Shown: piece after piece, positions 1 through 6,199 of the stretch | Layout: each line of letters begins with the position of its first letter | Numbering within the stretch: position 1 is the stretch's first letter | Origin: UBA7683 sp964643895 | GTDB lineage: Bacteria > Patescibacteriota > Saccharimonadia > Saccharimonadales > UBA7683 | Assembly: GCA_964643895.1 (NCBI GenBank) | Contig: CAZXUE010000010.1 | Span: 1 to 31,464, forward strand | Direction: 5' to 3' | Length of the DNA stretch: 31,464 nucleotides | Notes under the pieces: generated by a model | Database searches by the model: none | The model's input: only the letters and a program-made list of their open reading frames with translations | What the model was told of the DNA's origin: nothing | Made by a program: the position numbers and the translations under genes

Positions 1-328
1 CGGTGTTATTAACCATGTAGGTGAGTGTACGAGGCTTTTGCCGCGCGAGCATCAAAAAGGTGCCGCCGCCGAGAAGCACCACCAGTGTTGAAAGAATACT
101 CCGAGTAATAAGATACATCAGGCCGCCCGCCAGTAAACCCCCTATGACGAGCGGGAAAAACCAGGCGGCGTTTTTTTGGTGGTCAATAAATTCCGAGGCT
201 TGCCAGCGAACCATTTCGTCAACAGCCACAGGCGTGGGTACTGGCTGAGGGCTTTCTAAGGGTGCAGCTGGTTGCGCCACCGATTCCGGCCGATATGCAA
301 ATTGTTCACCCCCACTCGATTGGTCCAT
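1..328 (-). CDS. Small membrane protein, N-terminal part (runs off the window)
   Basis: The reverse strand is open from an ATG at 328 to the window edge, giving 109 residues. The protein starts MDQSSGGEQFAYRPES, continues through a Pro/Ala-rich cytosolic stretch to about residue 42, and then has a WQASEFIDHQKNAAWFFP segment leading into two close hydrophobic helices (roughly residues 56-75 and 78-93). A basic ARQKPRTLTY piece follows. The C-terminus is missing. I do not recognise a named family with confidence. The layout of an acidic or aromatic pre-membrane motif plus two helices is seen in short uncharacterised membrane proteins of CPR bacteria. No clear Shine-Dalgarno sequence precedes the ATG. 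It is divergent from the tRNA-Ser unit. Confidence 0.7.
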   Translation of the reverse strand, partial: MDQSSGGEQFAYRPESVAQPAAPLESPQPVPTPVAVDEMVRWQASEFIDHQKNAAWFFPLVIGGLLAGGLMYLITRSILSTLVVLLGGGTFLMLARQKPRTLTYMVNNT

Positions 329-388
329 ACCCTAAAGTGTAACGCAAGCAGTTTAAAAGGGCAATTCGTGTGATAGTACGAGATTCCG

Positions 389-417
389 TTGTTCGTCCTC
401 TGTTAATCATGTATAGT
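389..417 (+). promoter_or_regulatory. Sigma-70-type promoter for the tRNA-Ser unit
   Basis: TTGTTC at 389-394 and TATAGT at 412-417 are separated by 17 bp. Transcription would start near 424, about 110 nt before the tRNA, so the primary transcript carries the hairpin-rich leader at 470-528. Confidence 0.55.
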
Positions 418-469
418 AAAAAAACCAAATCATGAAACAAAGCACTGCGACTTTCTTGATTTGAGAGGA

Positions 470-528
470 GGTGTCTAGCACCAGGTGAAGCTCCGCCAAC
501 TGGCGGACGAACCCAGTGCGCCAACACC
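470..528 (+). other. Structured leader ahead of tRNA-Ser
   Basis: These 59 nt can fold into one long interrupted hairpin. GGTGT (470-474) pairs with ACACC (524-528), GCAC (478-481) with GTGC (516-519), and TCCGCC (492-497) with GGCGGA (502-507) around an AACT loop. It ends 5 nt before the tRNA. It contains no plausible reading frame of its own. It could be a processing signal for the tRNA precursor or a small RNA. It lacks the GGAA tetraloop and the symmetric loop of SRP RNA. Pairing was judged by eye. Confidence 0.4.
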
Positions 529-533
529 GACGA

Positions 534-623
<90 letters not shown>

Positions 624-632
624 GGAGAGGAG

Positions 633-664
633 CGCTCAGACTTTTGTCTGGGCGTTTCTCTTCT
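633..664 (+). terminator. Rho-independent terminator of tRNA-Ser
   Basis: CGCTCAGAC (633-641) pairs with GTCTGGGCG (646-654) around TTTT, with one G-T pair. The T-rich run TTTCTCTTCTT follows. It lies 9 nt after the encoded CCA. Confidence 0.75.
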
Positions 665-907
665 TGTGAAGCGAAAAGGATTCGGTCCTCAGGTTCGGTG
701 AAGCGAAGCGGAAAAGCACGAAGTGCGCTATCCCTCCCTCTCCGCCAGGAGAAGGCTCGGGAAGATCGTTAGATTTTCCCGAGTTTTCTTTTTGTTGAAG
801 AAAAAGGTATTTGAACCCGTTGGTTCGATCACAAGGCTCTCTCGCAGAAGCTCGCTTCGAGAAAGAGGCGCGGGGAGTAGCGCAAGCGTTTATCCCTCCC
901 TGTGAGA
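665..907 (+). repeat. Degenerate repeats of the tRNA-Ser 3' end, no gene
   Basis: The 23 bp at 606-628 (T-arm end, acceptor strand, CCA and GGAGA) recur exactly at 730-752. A shortened copy of about 10 bp occurs at 892-901. Each copy is preceded by a GAAG-rich palindromic stretch, and the first two are followed by a terminator-like hairpin. The open frames here are made of tRNA and repeat sequence and are not credible proteins. The arrangement looks like serial duplication, or leftover attachment sites from an integrating element. I see no integrase gene. Confidence 0.6.
756..795 (+). terminator. Terminator-like hairpin after the second tRNA-end copy
   Basis: CTCGGGAA (756-763) pairs with TTCCCGAG (776-783) and is followed by TTTTCTTTTT. 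Its position after the repeat at 730-752 mirrors the true tRNA terminator at 633-664, although the stem sequence differs. Confidence 0.6.
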
Positions 908-1594
908 CTATTTCAAGTAGTGGCGAGCAATAACAGCCACGTCAACATGTGCTGCACCATGTTTTCTGAGAACATACGCTGCTGCCTCTATGCTAGCCCC
1001 AGTAGTAATAACGTCATCAACCAGTAAAACCGTTTTTCCTTGAAGTTGATCCTGGGATTTGCACGCAAAGCTGCCCTGCATCTGTTTCTGACGCTCAATT
1101 CGGTTTTTCCCGATTTGGTCTACTTGAGAAACACGAGATAGTAGGGGAATATAGCGACACCTTAAGCTCTTGGCTAAGCTTTCGGCAATGAGCGCTGCCT
1201 GGTCAAAACCACGTTGACGAACGCGTTGACTAGCAGTTGGCAGGTGGGTGATGAGGGTACCTGGCGGTAGATAGCCGATTATCTTCGCCAAAAGAGCGCC
1301 GCATTCACGGGCGGCGGCACGGCAACGTCCGTATTTCATTGCAAAAATCAACTCTTTCAACTCAGTATTGTATGAACCGAGCCACCACACCCGGCGCAGA
1401 CGCGAACGTGAGCTACACGAAGTACATATTCGGCGTTGTAAGGTAAGCTTGTTGCATAAATAACAACGAGAAATCTGTTCCGGCAGTTTTGTTTCTGCAC
1501 ATGACGCGCAAAGCATATTCCCTTCGCGCCGACAGATGAGGCACTCTAAGGGAGTGAGCATTGCTATAAGGTGTTCAAGAGGTGAGTATCCCAT
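908..1594 (-). CDS. comF: ComF family phosphoribosyltransferase-like protein
   Basis: At 228 aa this is a normal length for ComF. The N-terminus carries two zinc-ribbon Cys pairs (C18-x2-C21 with C29-x2-C32, and C44-x2-C47 with C57-x2-C60). The C-terminal half is a type I phosphoribosyltransferase fold ending in the PRPP-loop motif VLLVDDVITTGAS (about residues 189-201). ComF helps single-stranded DNA cross the membrane or be handled during natural transformation in Bacillus and Haemophilus. That role is transferred from the family and not shown here. The start is uncertain: the ATG at 1594 lacks a Shine-Dalgarno sequence, and an internal ATG at 1561 (MLTPLECLIC) fits the usual ComF N-terminus at least as well. 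It is divergent from hsp20. Confidence 0.9.
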   Translation of the reverse strand: MGYSPLEHLIAMLTPLECLICRREGNMLCASCAETKLPEQISRCYLCNKLTLQRRICTSCSSRSRLRRVWWLGSYNTELKELIFAMKYGRCRAAARECGALLAKIIGYLPPGTLITHLPTASQRVRQRGFDQAALIAESLAKSLRCRYIPLLSRVSQVDQIGKNRIERQKQMQGSFACKSQDQLQGKTVLLVDDVITTGASIEAAAYVLRKHGAAHVDVAVIARHYLK

Positions 1595-1621
1595 TTTTAC
1601 AACAGTTTTACACTCGTATTA

Positions 1622-1651
1622 TTGCATAAATGAAACATCGAACGCTATAAT
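1622..1651 (+). promoter_or_regulatory. Promoter of hsp20
   Basis: TTGCAT (1622-1627) and a perfect TATAAT (1646-1651) with an 18-bp spacer. It lies about 40 bp before the hsp20 start. I saw no CIRCE-type inverted repeat. Confidence 0.65.
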
Positions 1652-1692
1652 GCAAGCAGTTAGTTTAACTGCGAGAAAAGTGGAGGAAACCT

Positions 1693-2187
1693 ATGGCCAG
1701 GCGCCAAAAAAACGACAACGATCTGTTAATGGAAGATGAGCTGACCGCAGCGTTTCTGGATGACACAACGCCAATTGGCATTGCTGACGAGCCAGCAGTG
1801 CAGAGTGGCAGCACCCAAGCTGCAGCGGATGACGATTGGGATGAAGAGCAAATGCAAGACATGCCCGGCATGCTAGCAGTTGATGTCTACGAAACCAAAG
1901 AGAAGCTTTTTGTAAAAGCGCGTACTGCCGGCGTGAACAAAGATGATCTTGATGTGAGTATCTCCGACAACACTCTCACCATTAAAGGCACGCTCTCTAG
2001 CGGTGAAGAAGCCGACACTGAGAATTACCACATTCAGGAATGTTACTGGGGAGAGTTTAGCCGTACCCTCGCGCTTCCTGTTCCCGTAAAGGAAGATGAG
2101 GTTGAGGCAGTTTTGAAAGACGGTGTTCTTACCATTGGCTTCACAAAAGTAAAACAAGAAACCGTTAAAAAGATTACGATCAGCTAG
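1693..2187 (+). CDS. Hsp20 / alpha-crystallin small heat-shock protein
   Basis: At 164 aa this is typical of the family. An acidic, low-complexity N-terminus (residues 1-55, with DDDWDEEQMQDMPG) precedes the alpha-crystallin domain (about 60-164). The domain shows LAVDVYETKEKLFVKA, the family turn AVLKDGVLTIGF and a C-terminal KKITIS tail. Small Hsps hold unfolding proteins as ATP-independent oligomers. The usual C-terminal I-x-I anchor appears as ITI. A strong GGAGG (1682-1686) precedes the ATG at 1693. It is transcribed alone from the promoter at 1622 and ends at the terminator at 2211. Confidence 0.93.
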   Translation: MARRQKNDNDLLMEDELTAAFLDDTTPIGIADEPAVQSGSTQAAADDDWDEEQMQDMPGMLAVDVYETKEKLFVKARTAGVNKDDLDVSISDNTLTIKGTLSSGEEADTENYHIQECYWGEFSRTLALPVPVKEDEVEAVLKDGVLTIGFTKVKQETVKKITIS

Positions 2188-2210
2188 TTGGCAGTGTTCA
2201 TTGACACAAG

Positions 2211-2240
2211 GAGCGCCTCAAGGGGTGCTCTTTAATTTTT
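2211..2240 (+). terminator. Terminator of hsp20
   Basis: GAGCGCC (2211-2217) pairs with GGGTGCTC (2223-2230), including a G-T pair, around a TCAA-type loop. TTTAATTTTT follows. The T tract is also the outer end of the left inverted repeat at 2231. Confidence 0.8.
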
Positions 2241-2305
2241 AATTTCTAATTTTGCAATTTTCATTTAATGTACGGATGATCATTTTGCTTGCTAGTGCGA
2301 ATTAT

Positions 2306-2335
2306 TTGGTGCATGAGAGCACTTATCGATATAAT
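2306..2335 (+). promoter_or_regulatory. Promoter giving a near-leaderless mRNA for the IVP-type gene
   Basis: TTGGTG (2306-2311) and a perfect TATAAT (2330-2335) are separated by 18 bp. Transcription would begin near 2342, only a few bases before the ATG at 2345. This supports that start over the upstream candidate at 2252, which lies inside the inverted-repeat arm. Confidence 0.55.
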
Positions 2336-2344
2336 AAGCCCGAG

Positions 2345-2701
2345 ATGAAGGGGCAATTCGCATATTATCTTGAAGAGCGTACCGCCAGGTTCGGTGAAGA
2401 CGCGCTTAAACTTTGCACAAAACTACCAAAGAATGATCTGACAAAGCCGCTAATTAGTCAGTTCATTCGCTCCGCTACCAGTATAGGGGAAAACTATATG
2501 GAAGCGAATGGCGCAAGTTCTAAGAAAGATTTTAGAAATAAGATATACATCAGCAAGAAAGAGGCATAGGAAACAAAACACTGGTTGAGAATGCTCATCG
2601 TTGTTACACCGGAGAACAAGAAGCATTTCCGTTTTCTCTGGCAAGAAGTACACGAACTGGTCTTAATTTTTCAGAAGATTACCTCAAGTCTGAAAAATTA
2701 A
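2345..2701 (+). pseudogene. Four-helix bundle protein (23S rRNA IVP family), interrupted by in-frame TAG
   Basis: From ATG 2345 the frame reads MKGQFAYYLEERTARFG..., with the family's IRSATSIGENYMEANGASSKKDF core, up to a TAG at 2567-2569. The same frame then continues without another stop as ETKHWLRMLIVV... to TAA at 2699-2701. Family members read through this point (the ...KEAxETxxWL... motif), so one base change (for example CAG to TAG) explains the break. Full length would be 118 codons, normal for the family. The family's cellular role is poorly known, and related folds act as accessory proteins in diversity-generating retroelements. The product is truncated to 74 aa unless the TAG is suppressed or is a sequencing error. 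Confidence 0.8.
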
Positions 2702-2757
2702 CCATTGCTACATTAAATGAAAATTGCAAAATTAGAAATTGAAAATTGAAAACTATC

Positions 2758-3239
2758 TTAACTTGCTACTGAAACAGCGTTGGTAAGAATGAAGCGAATA
2801 ATCACCTGGGCAAACAAGACGATCACCAAGCCTACAATAGCGTAGAGGATAGTGTTCTTGGCACCCGAGACGCCCGATGAGTCACCTCCAGAGATAATAT
2901 AGCGGAAGCCGCCGATGATGATCATGATGACGGATACGGCACCGACAACGATTGAGAAGATGTTGATAATTCTCCTCACCAAGAACCCAAAGCTACCATC
3001 TCCACTTTCTTGACAGGCCGCAACAGTGGTATCTGGGCTAAAAGTCCCTGTTTCTGCGCTCAGAACACCCTTACAAACGTTGTCCGCGTTGGTTCCTCCG
3101 CCCACCGGTGTAGTTGTTTGCTGCTGGCCCGTCGTTGCAGGCTGCTGCTGGGCCACAACAATCTTGGCACTTAGTACAAACGCAGAGAACAATACCAGTA
3201 CTACCGCTACGGCCCTGAAGCTGAGAAAGNNNNNNNNNN
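2758..3239 (-). CDS. T4SS-type pilin 1 (VirB2-like), start in assembly gap
   Basis: After the gap the protein reads FLSFRAVAVVLVLFSAFVLS with an AKIVVAQ signal-peptide end. A Gln/Thr-rich linker with two Cys follows, then the pilin core: FSIVVGAVSVIMIIIGGFRY, a short polar loop SGGDSSGVSGAKNT, and ILYAIVGLVIVLFAQVIIRF. Two helices around a small polar loop, behind a cleaved signal peptide, match VirB2/TrbC-like pilins of CPR bacteria. The open frame extends to 3279, but that piece covers a promoter (3251-3279), so the true start must lie in or next to the N run 3230-3239. The frame across the gap is arbitrary. The gene ends 8 bp inside the inverted-repeat element boundary and has no obvious terminator other than that element. 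Confidence 0.85.
2899..2967. repeat. 69-bp block identical between pilins 1 and 2
   Basis: Bases 2899-2967 are identical to 3614-3682 and encode the first membrane helix of the pilin core. A second nearly identical block covers the second helix (about 2817-2860 against 3534-3577). The flanking loop and N-terminal regions differ, as expected from recent duplication or gene conversion confined to the core. Confidence 0.85.
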
Positions 3240-3250
3240 TATCTGAGAGA

Positions 3251-3279
3251 ATTATAACGAGATTGAGCAGGAAGCTCAA
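3251..3279 (-). promoter_or_regulatory. Promoter of pilin 1
   Basis: On the reverse strand, TTGAGC (3279-3274) and a perfect TATAAT (3256-3251) are spaced by 17 bp. Transcription would start near 3244, just before the assembly gap, so pilin 1 can be expressed separately from the upstream pilins. Confidence 0.7.
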
Positions 3280-3306
3280 GAGTAAAGAAATTCTATCACG
3301 AAACTC

Positions 3307-3409
3307 CTCTCATATCGTCTCAGCTGAAGCCAAGAGATCTAGTAAATATCTAACAAGATCAACCAGATCTTTTGACAAGCTTAAGATGACACTGAGACAT
3401 ATTGGAGAG
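3307..3409. repeat. Palindromic intergenic element between pilins 1 and 2
   Basis: GTCTCAG (3317-3323) and CTGAGAC (3392-3398) form an inverted repeat. It extends outward imperfectly through ATAT and CTCT/AGAG to about 100 bp in all. Repeated AGATCT and AAGATC words lie inside. It sits between the terminator of pilin 2 and the promoter of pilin 1 and is in neither gene. The plus-strand open frame through it gives a FDKLKMT-like peptide that I recognise as the kind of false protein produced by palindromic repeats. Confidence 0.45.
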
Positions 3410-3428
3410 CTTCGTAATTCAGGCTAAA

Positions 3429-3458
3429 GAAAACACCCCGCTACCTTGCGGGGTGTTT
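3429..3458 (-). terminator. Strong bidirectional terminator after pilin 2
   Basis: AAAACACCCCGC (3429-3440) pairs perfectly with GCGGGGTGTTTT (3447-3458) around a 6-nt loop, a 12-bp stem with A/T flanks on both sides. It lies 20 bp after the pilin 2 stop. Confidence 0.9.
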
Positions 3459-3478
3459 TGATACGCACTATTTCACTT

Positions 3479-3889
3479 CTACTGAGGTGATACGTTTGTC
3501 AGGACAAATCGTACGATTACTTGGGCAAAGATAACGATCACCAAGCCTACAATAGCGTAGAGGATGGTGTTCTTTGCGCCAGAAACACCGTTACTGTCGC
3601 CATTGCTCACAACATAGCGGAAGCCGCCGATGATGATCATGATGACGGATACGGCACCGACAACGATTGAGAAGATGTTGATTACCTTCTTAACAACGCC
3701 GCTAAGCGAATTTTCGCCGTCGCCCTCGTCAGAACAAGTACCGTCTTCACTCGTGAGTGCTACACCTTTACCGACACCATCAGAACAATCCTGGGCGTAC
3801 ACCGTTGGCGCTGCAGCAACAAATGTCAGGCCGCCGCTTAACATGATCGCGCTCAAAGTTAAAGCAATTTTACGTAGTATTGATTTCAT
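3479..3889 (-). CDS. T4SS-type pilin 2 (VirB2-like)
   Basis: Starting at ATG 3889 the protein has a clean signal peptide (MKSILRKIALTLSAIMLSGG, ending PTVYAQ). A short acidic Cys-containing segment follows, then the two-helix pilin core FSIVVGAVSVIMIIIGGFRY / SNGDSNGVSGAKNT / ILYAIVGLVIVIFAQVIVRF and a short TNVSPQ tail. An earlier in-frame ATG at 3910 only adds the purine-rich ribosome-binding region (AAAGGAAAAGAAAG), so 3889 is preferred. It has its own promoter (3923-3950) and a strong terminator (3429-3458), making it a single-gene unit. The core DNA is almost identical to pilin 1. Mature length is about 100 aa, typical of VirB2-like pilins. Confidence 0.9.
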   Translation of the reverse strand: MKSILRKIALTLSAIMLSGGLTFVAAAPTVYAQDCSDGVGKGVALTSEDGTCSDEGDGENSLSGVVKKVINIFSIVVGAVSVIMIIIGGFRYVVSNGDSNGVSGAKNTILYAIVGLVIVIFAQVIVRFVLTNVSPQ

Positions 3890-3922
3890 TTTACTTTCTT
3901 TTCCTTTCATTAGTATGTTCGC

Positions 3923-3950
3923 ATTATAATAGATTTGTATCGAATAGCAA
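3923..3950 (-). promoter_or_regulatory. Promoter of pilin 2
   Basis: On the reverse strand, TTGCTA (3950-3945) and a perfect TATAAT (3928-3923) are 16 bp apart, about 34 bp before the preferred start at 3889. Confidence 0.6.
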
Positions 3951-3963
3951 ATGCTTATCTTTA

Positions 3964-4443
3964 CTACTGATCTTCGCTTGATGGAGCAGATGCGCCCGTG
4001 CTGCCTGAGCTTGAACTGGTTGTGCTTGTATCTGTAACTGTGCTGTAAACAAATCGTACAATTACCTGTGCAAAAATTACCACCACTAACCCCACAATGG
4101 CGTAGAGGATGGTGTTTTTGGCTCCGGTTAAGCCATTGCTGTCTCCGTTGCTGATGACATATCTAAAACCACCAACTATGATCATGATGACGGATACAGC
4201 ACCGACAACAATAGACAAAATATCAATGATTTTCTGTACAGCCGGCTTGATCTCGTCTCCTGAGGGAGTCGAACCGCCACAATCCGCACCAGCGGCAGAA
4301 AGGCCCTCGCAAACACTATCGTTAACCGAAACTTGTGCGTGAACCGGAGCGCCTACGATTAAAAGCATACTGGCCATGATAAGACTTGCTCCAAAAACAT
4401 GCTTTACTGATTTAACGGTTTGAGAGAAGATTGATAGTCTCAT
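3964..4443 (-). CDS. T4SS-type pilin 3 (VirB2-like) with Ser-rich tail
   Basis: At 159 aa, this starts MRLSIFSQTVKSVKHVFGAS with a signal peptide ending PVHAQ. A segment with two Cys (SVCEGLSAAGADCGG) follows, then the pilin core LSIVVGAVSVIMIIVGGFRY / SNGDSNGLTGAKNT / ILYAIVGLVVVIFAQVIVRF. Unlike pilin 2 it ends in a Ser/Thr-rich tail (TDTSTTSSSSGSTGASAP). AAGGA lies 7 nt before the ATG. It is separated by only 21 bp from pilin 4, so the two are probably co-transcribed. Confidence 0.9.
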   Translation of the reverse strand: MRLSIFSQTVKSVKHVFGASLIMASMLLIVGAPVHAQVSVNDSVCEGLSAAGADCGGSTPSGDEIKPAVQKIIDILSIVVGAVSVIMIIVGGFRYVISNGDSNGLTGAKNTILYAIVGLVVVIFAQVIVRFVYSTVTDTSTTSSSSGSTGASAPSSEDQ

Positions 4444-4464
4444 TATTTTTTCCTTAACAGTTAG

Positions 4465-5005
4465 TTAGTTTTCGGTTACGGTTCCCGAACCGTTACTACC
4501 AGGATTATTATTGCCACCCGCACCCTGGTTGCCGCCTCCGTTATTTGTGGTACCACTGCCGCTACCATTTCCTGTACCGCCGCTTGCTCCAGGAACCTGA
4601 TTTCCAGTCCCACCGGATCCTGAGCCACCGGACCCCGTTGCTGCATCTTGAGCCTTGGAGAACACAAAAGCGACTAGTACTTGGGCGAAAAGAACAACAA
4701 CGAGACCAACAACGGCATACATAATGGTGTTCTTGGCACTAGTTACACCATTGCTATCTCCATTACTAATAATATAGCGGAAACCGCCGATAATAATGAA
4801 AATCACCGAAACCGCGCCTACGAGAATTGAGAGCACGTTGATAATGGTCCCGACAATGGTCTTGAATCCGTCTGCACCCGCTGTTCCAGATGCATCACAT
4901 TCACCGCCAGCCGCCTGTATTCCCGCACAAGCCTCATCTGCCGGTGAAGCATGAACCAGCAGTGGCGTAAACAACACAAGGCTACAAGCCNNNNNNNNNN
5001 TTCAT
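4465..5005 (-). CDS. T4SS-type pilin 4 with long Gly/Asn/Ser tail
   Basis: The ATG at 5005 follows an excellent AAAGGAG Shine-Dalgarno. The N run 4991-5000 interrupts the signal peptide two codons later. The sequence resumes as ACSLVLFTPLLVHA|SPADEAC and the pilin core LSILVGAVSVIFIIIGGFRY / SNGDSNGVTSAKNT / IMYAVVGLVVVLFAQVLVAF. The last ~60 residues are almost only Gly, Asn, Ser and Thr. A GTG at 4977 opens a clean frame after the gap, but it lies inside the signal peptide and is not the start. The true gap length is unknown: exactly 10 bases would put the ATG out of frame with the rest. The flexible tail is probably exposed on the assembled fibre or cell surface. Confidence 0.85.
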
Positions 5006-5026
5006 TTTGGCTCCTTTGTGTGAGGT

Positions 5027-5414
5027 TTATAGCTTAGATAATACGAAACTTACTATTACTTGTGCAAGAATCGTGACCACCAAACCCACAAGTGCATATA
5101 AAATTGTATCTTTCGCTTGTTTTGTGCCATTACTGTCACCGCTTGATGCTACGTAACGGAAACCGCCAACTACCACCATAATCACCGAAACTGCACCTGT
5201 GATAAAAATGATGAACTGCGTAATTTTCGTGATAATACCGTTTGGTCCTAGCACACGGTTCTGTGAAGACTCAGAACTTACATTTGCACAAAAAGATGAA
5301 TTGCTCACGTCCGCTTCCTTGCAAGTATTATCTAACACATCGACAGCAAGCACAGTAGGGGAGGCGATTAGTATAAAAAATAGGGCACTCAACGAAAACG
5401 CCGTTTGACGTACA
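5027..5414 (-). CDS. T4SS-type pilin 5, start in assembly gap
   Basis: The frame runs out of the gap 5415-5424 as VRQTAFSLSALFFILIASP, with a signal-peptide end TVLAVD. A Cys-containing segment (NTCKEADVSNSSFC) follows, then the pilin core FIIFITGAVSVIMVVVGGFRY / SSGDSNGTKQAKDT / ILYALVGLVVTILAQVIVSF and SKL. The tail is almost absent. A TTG at 5392 has been read as a start but lies within the signal peptide, so the real start is in the N run. It is 21 bp upstream of pilin 4, which suggests one transcript for pilins 5-4-3. Its sequence is clearly more diverged than pilins 1-3. Confidence 0.82.
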
Positions 5415-5471
5415 NNNNNNNNNNCAACAACGCAGCCAAGATTTTAGGTAACGGTAATGTTCTTGTTAACA

Positions 5472-6173
5472 TTACTGTAGTCTTCCAATAACGAAATTTA
5501 TGATGGCATACGACGAAAGAGATACAGCCAAGCCTACAAGTGCATAGAGAATAGTATTTTTTGCTTTCTGCAGACCACTCGCATCTCCAGCCGAAGTGGC
5601 ATATTTAAAACCACCGAATGCTACGAATGCAATACTTAACAGTATTGCGACACCGCCAACCGCATTAATGATAGGTAGGAAGTTCGAGGTAAGTGCAGCT
5701 CTTGGCAACGAAGACTGTGAGCCAGCAGTGCGGAATGCGCCTCCAGCAAATTGGACTATACCTATTGCAAATATGCTGATTACCAGCCCGACAAGCGCAT
5801 TTGTGATCGTATCTCGCGCTGACTTCAGTCCATCCGGCTCACCCTGACTTGTGATGTACTGTATGCCACCCCAAATAAGAAACCCTATGGCAATGAAGCC
5901 AACCACGCGCATGAGTATTTCTACAACCGCAATACCTATTTTCGTGGCAGTACTACTCAGCTTATCGTCAAATTTTGGCCGGCATTTACCATCAATATCT
6001 TCGCTATCAAGATATTTATACCAGTTTGGAACAATATTAGAACCAACACCAAAACTACCACCTTTACATGCCGCAAATACAGGAGTACTTATACTTGCAG
6101 CGATTAGGAGTGCGAGCAGACACGAAGCAAGCAGGCTTTTGGTCAGTGTGTGTATTTTGTCATATATCTTCAT
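5472..6173 (-). CDS. Double-core pilin-like protein (two T4SS pilin units fused)
   Basis: From ATG 6173 (MKIYDKIHTLTKSLLAS...) the protein is 233 aa with a signal peptide ending STPVFAAC. It then has two consecutive pilin-type cores. The first is MRVVGFIAIGFLIWGGIQY / TSQGEPDGLKSARDT / ITNALVGLVISIFAIGIVQF. The second is VGGVAILLSIAFVAFGGFKY / TSAGDASGLQKAKNT / ILYALVGLAVSLSSYAIINF. Earlier starts at 6182 (MDLMK) and 6236 are possible, but 6236 would overlap the upstream gene by 37 bp. AGGA sits 11 nt before 6173. The two-core layout suggests a minor pilin, a cap, or a membrane adaptor rather than the main subunit. Confidence 0.82.
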   Translation of the reverse strand: MKIYDKIHTLTKSLLASCLLALLIAASISTPVFAACKGGSFGVGSNIVPNWYKYLDSEDIDGKCRPKFDDKLSSTATKIGIAVVEILMRVVGFIAIGFLIWGGIQYITSQGEPDGLKSARDTITNALVGLVISIFAIGIVQFAGGAFRTAGSQSSLPRAALTSNFLPIINAVGGVAILLSIAFVAFGGFKYATSAGDASGLQKAKNTILYALVGLAVSLSSYAIINFVIGRLQ

Positions 6174-6199
6174 AAGATCCATCCTAGTATATCGCAAGA

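Larger units (their letters stand above)
2231..2750. mobile_element. 520-bp inverted-repeat element carrying an IVP-type gene
   Basis: The left arm 2231-2272 and right arm 2709-2750 are reverse complements. The inner 32 bp (2241-2272 with 2709-2740) are exact. The outer 10 bp differ only at two positions that would be G-U pairs in RNA. The sole gene inside is a four-helix-bundle protein of the type first found in 23S rRNA intervening sequences, which are also closed by long stems. No transposase is present and I saw no clear target duplication. It sits exactly between the hsp20 terminator and the last pilin gene. It could be a relocated intervening-sequence-like element or a non-autonomous mobile unit. 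Confidence 0.6.

Noticed and set aside
470..528. SRP RNA next to tRNA-Ser
   Set aside because: No GGAA-type tetraloop and no conserved symmetric internal loop; the apical loop is AACT on a TCCGCC stem.
2252..2344. Upstream start for the IVP-type protein
   Set aside because: It begins inside the inverted-repeat arm and precedes the promoter at 2306-2335; family similarity starts at 2345.
3026..3427. Plus-strand 133-codon frame
   Set aside because: It is antisense to pilin 1, crosses a gap and a palindromic element, and gives a FDKLKMT-like repeat peptide.
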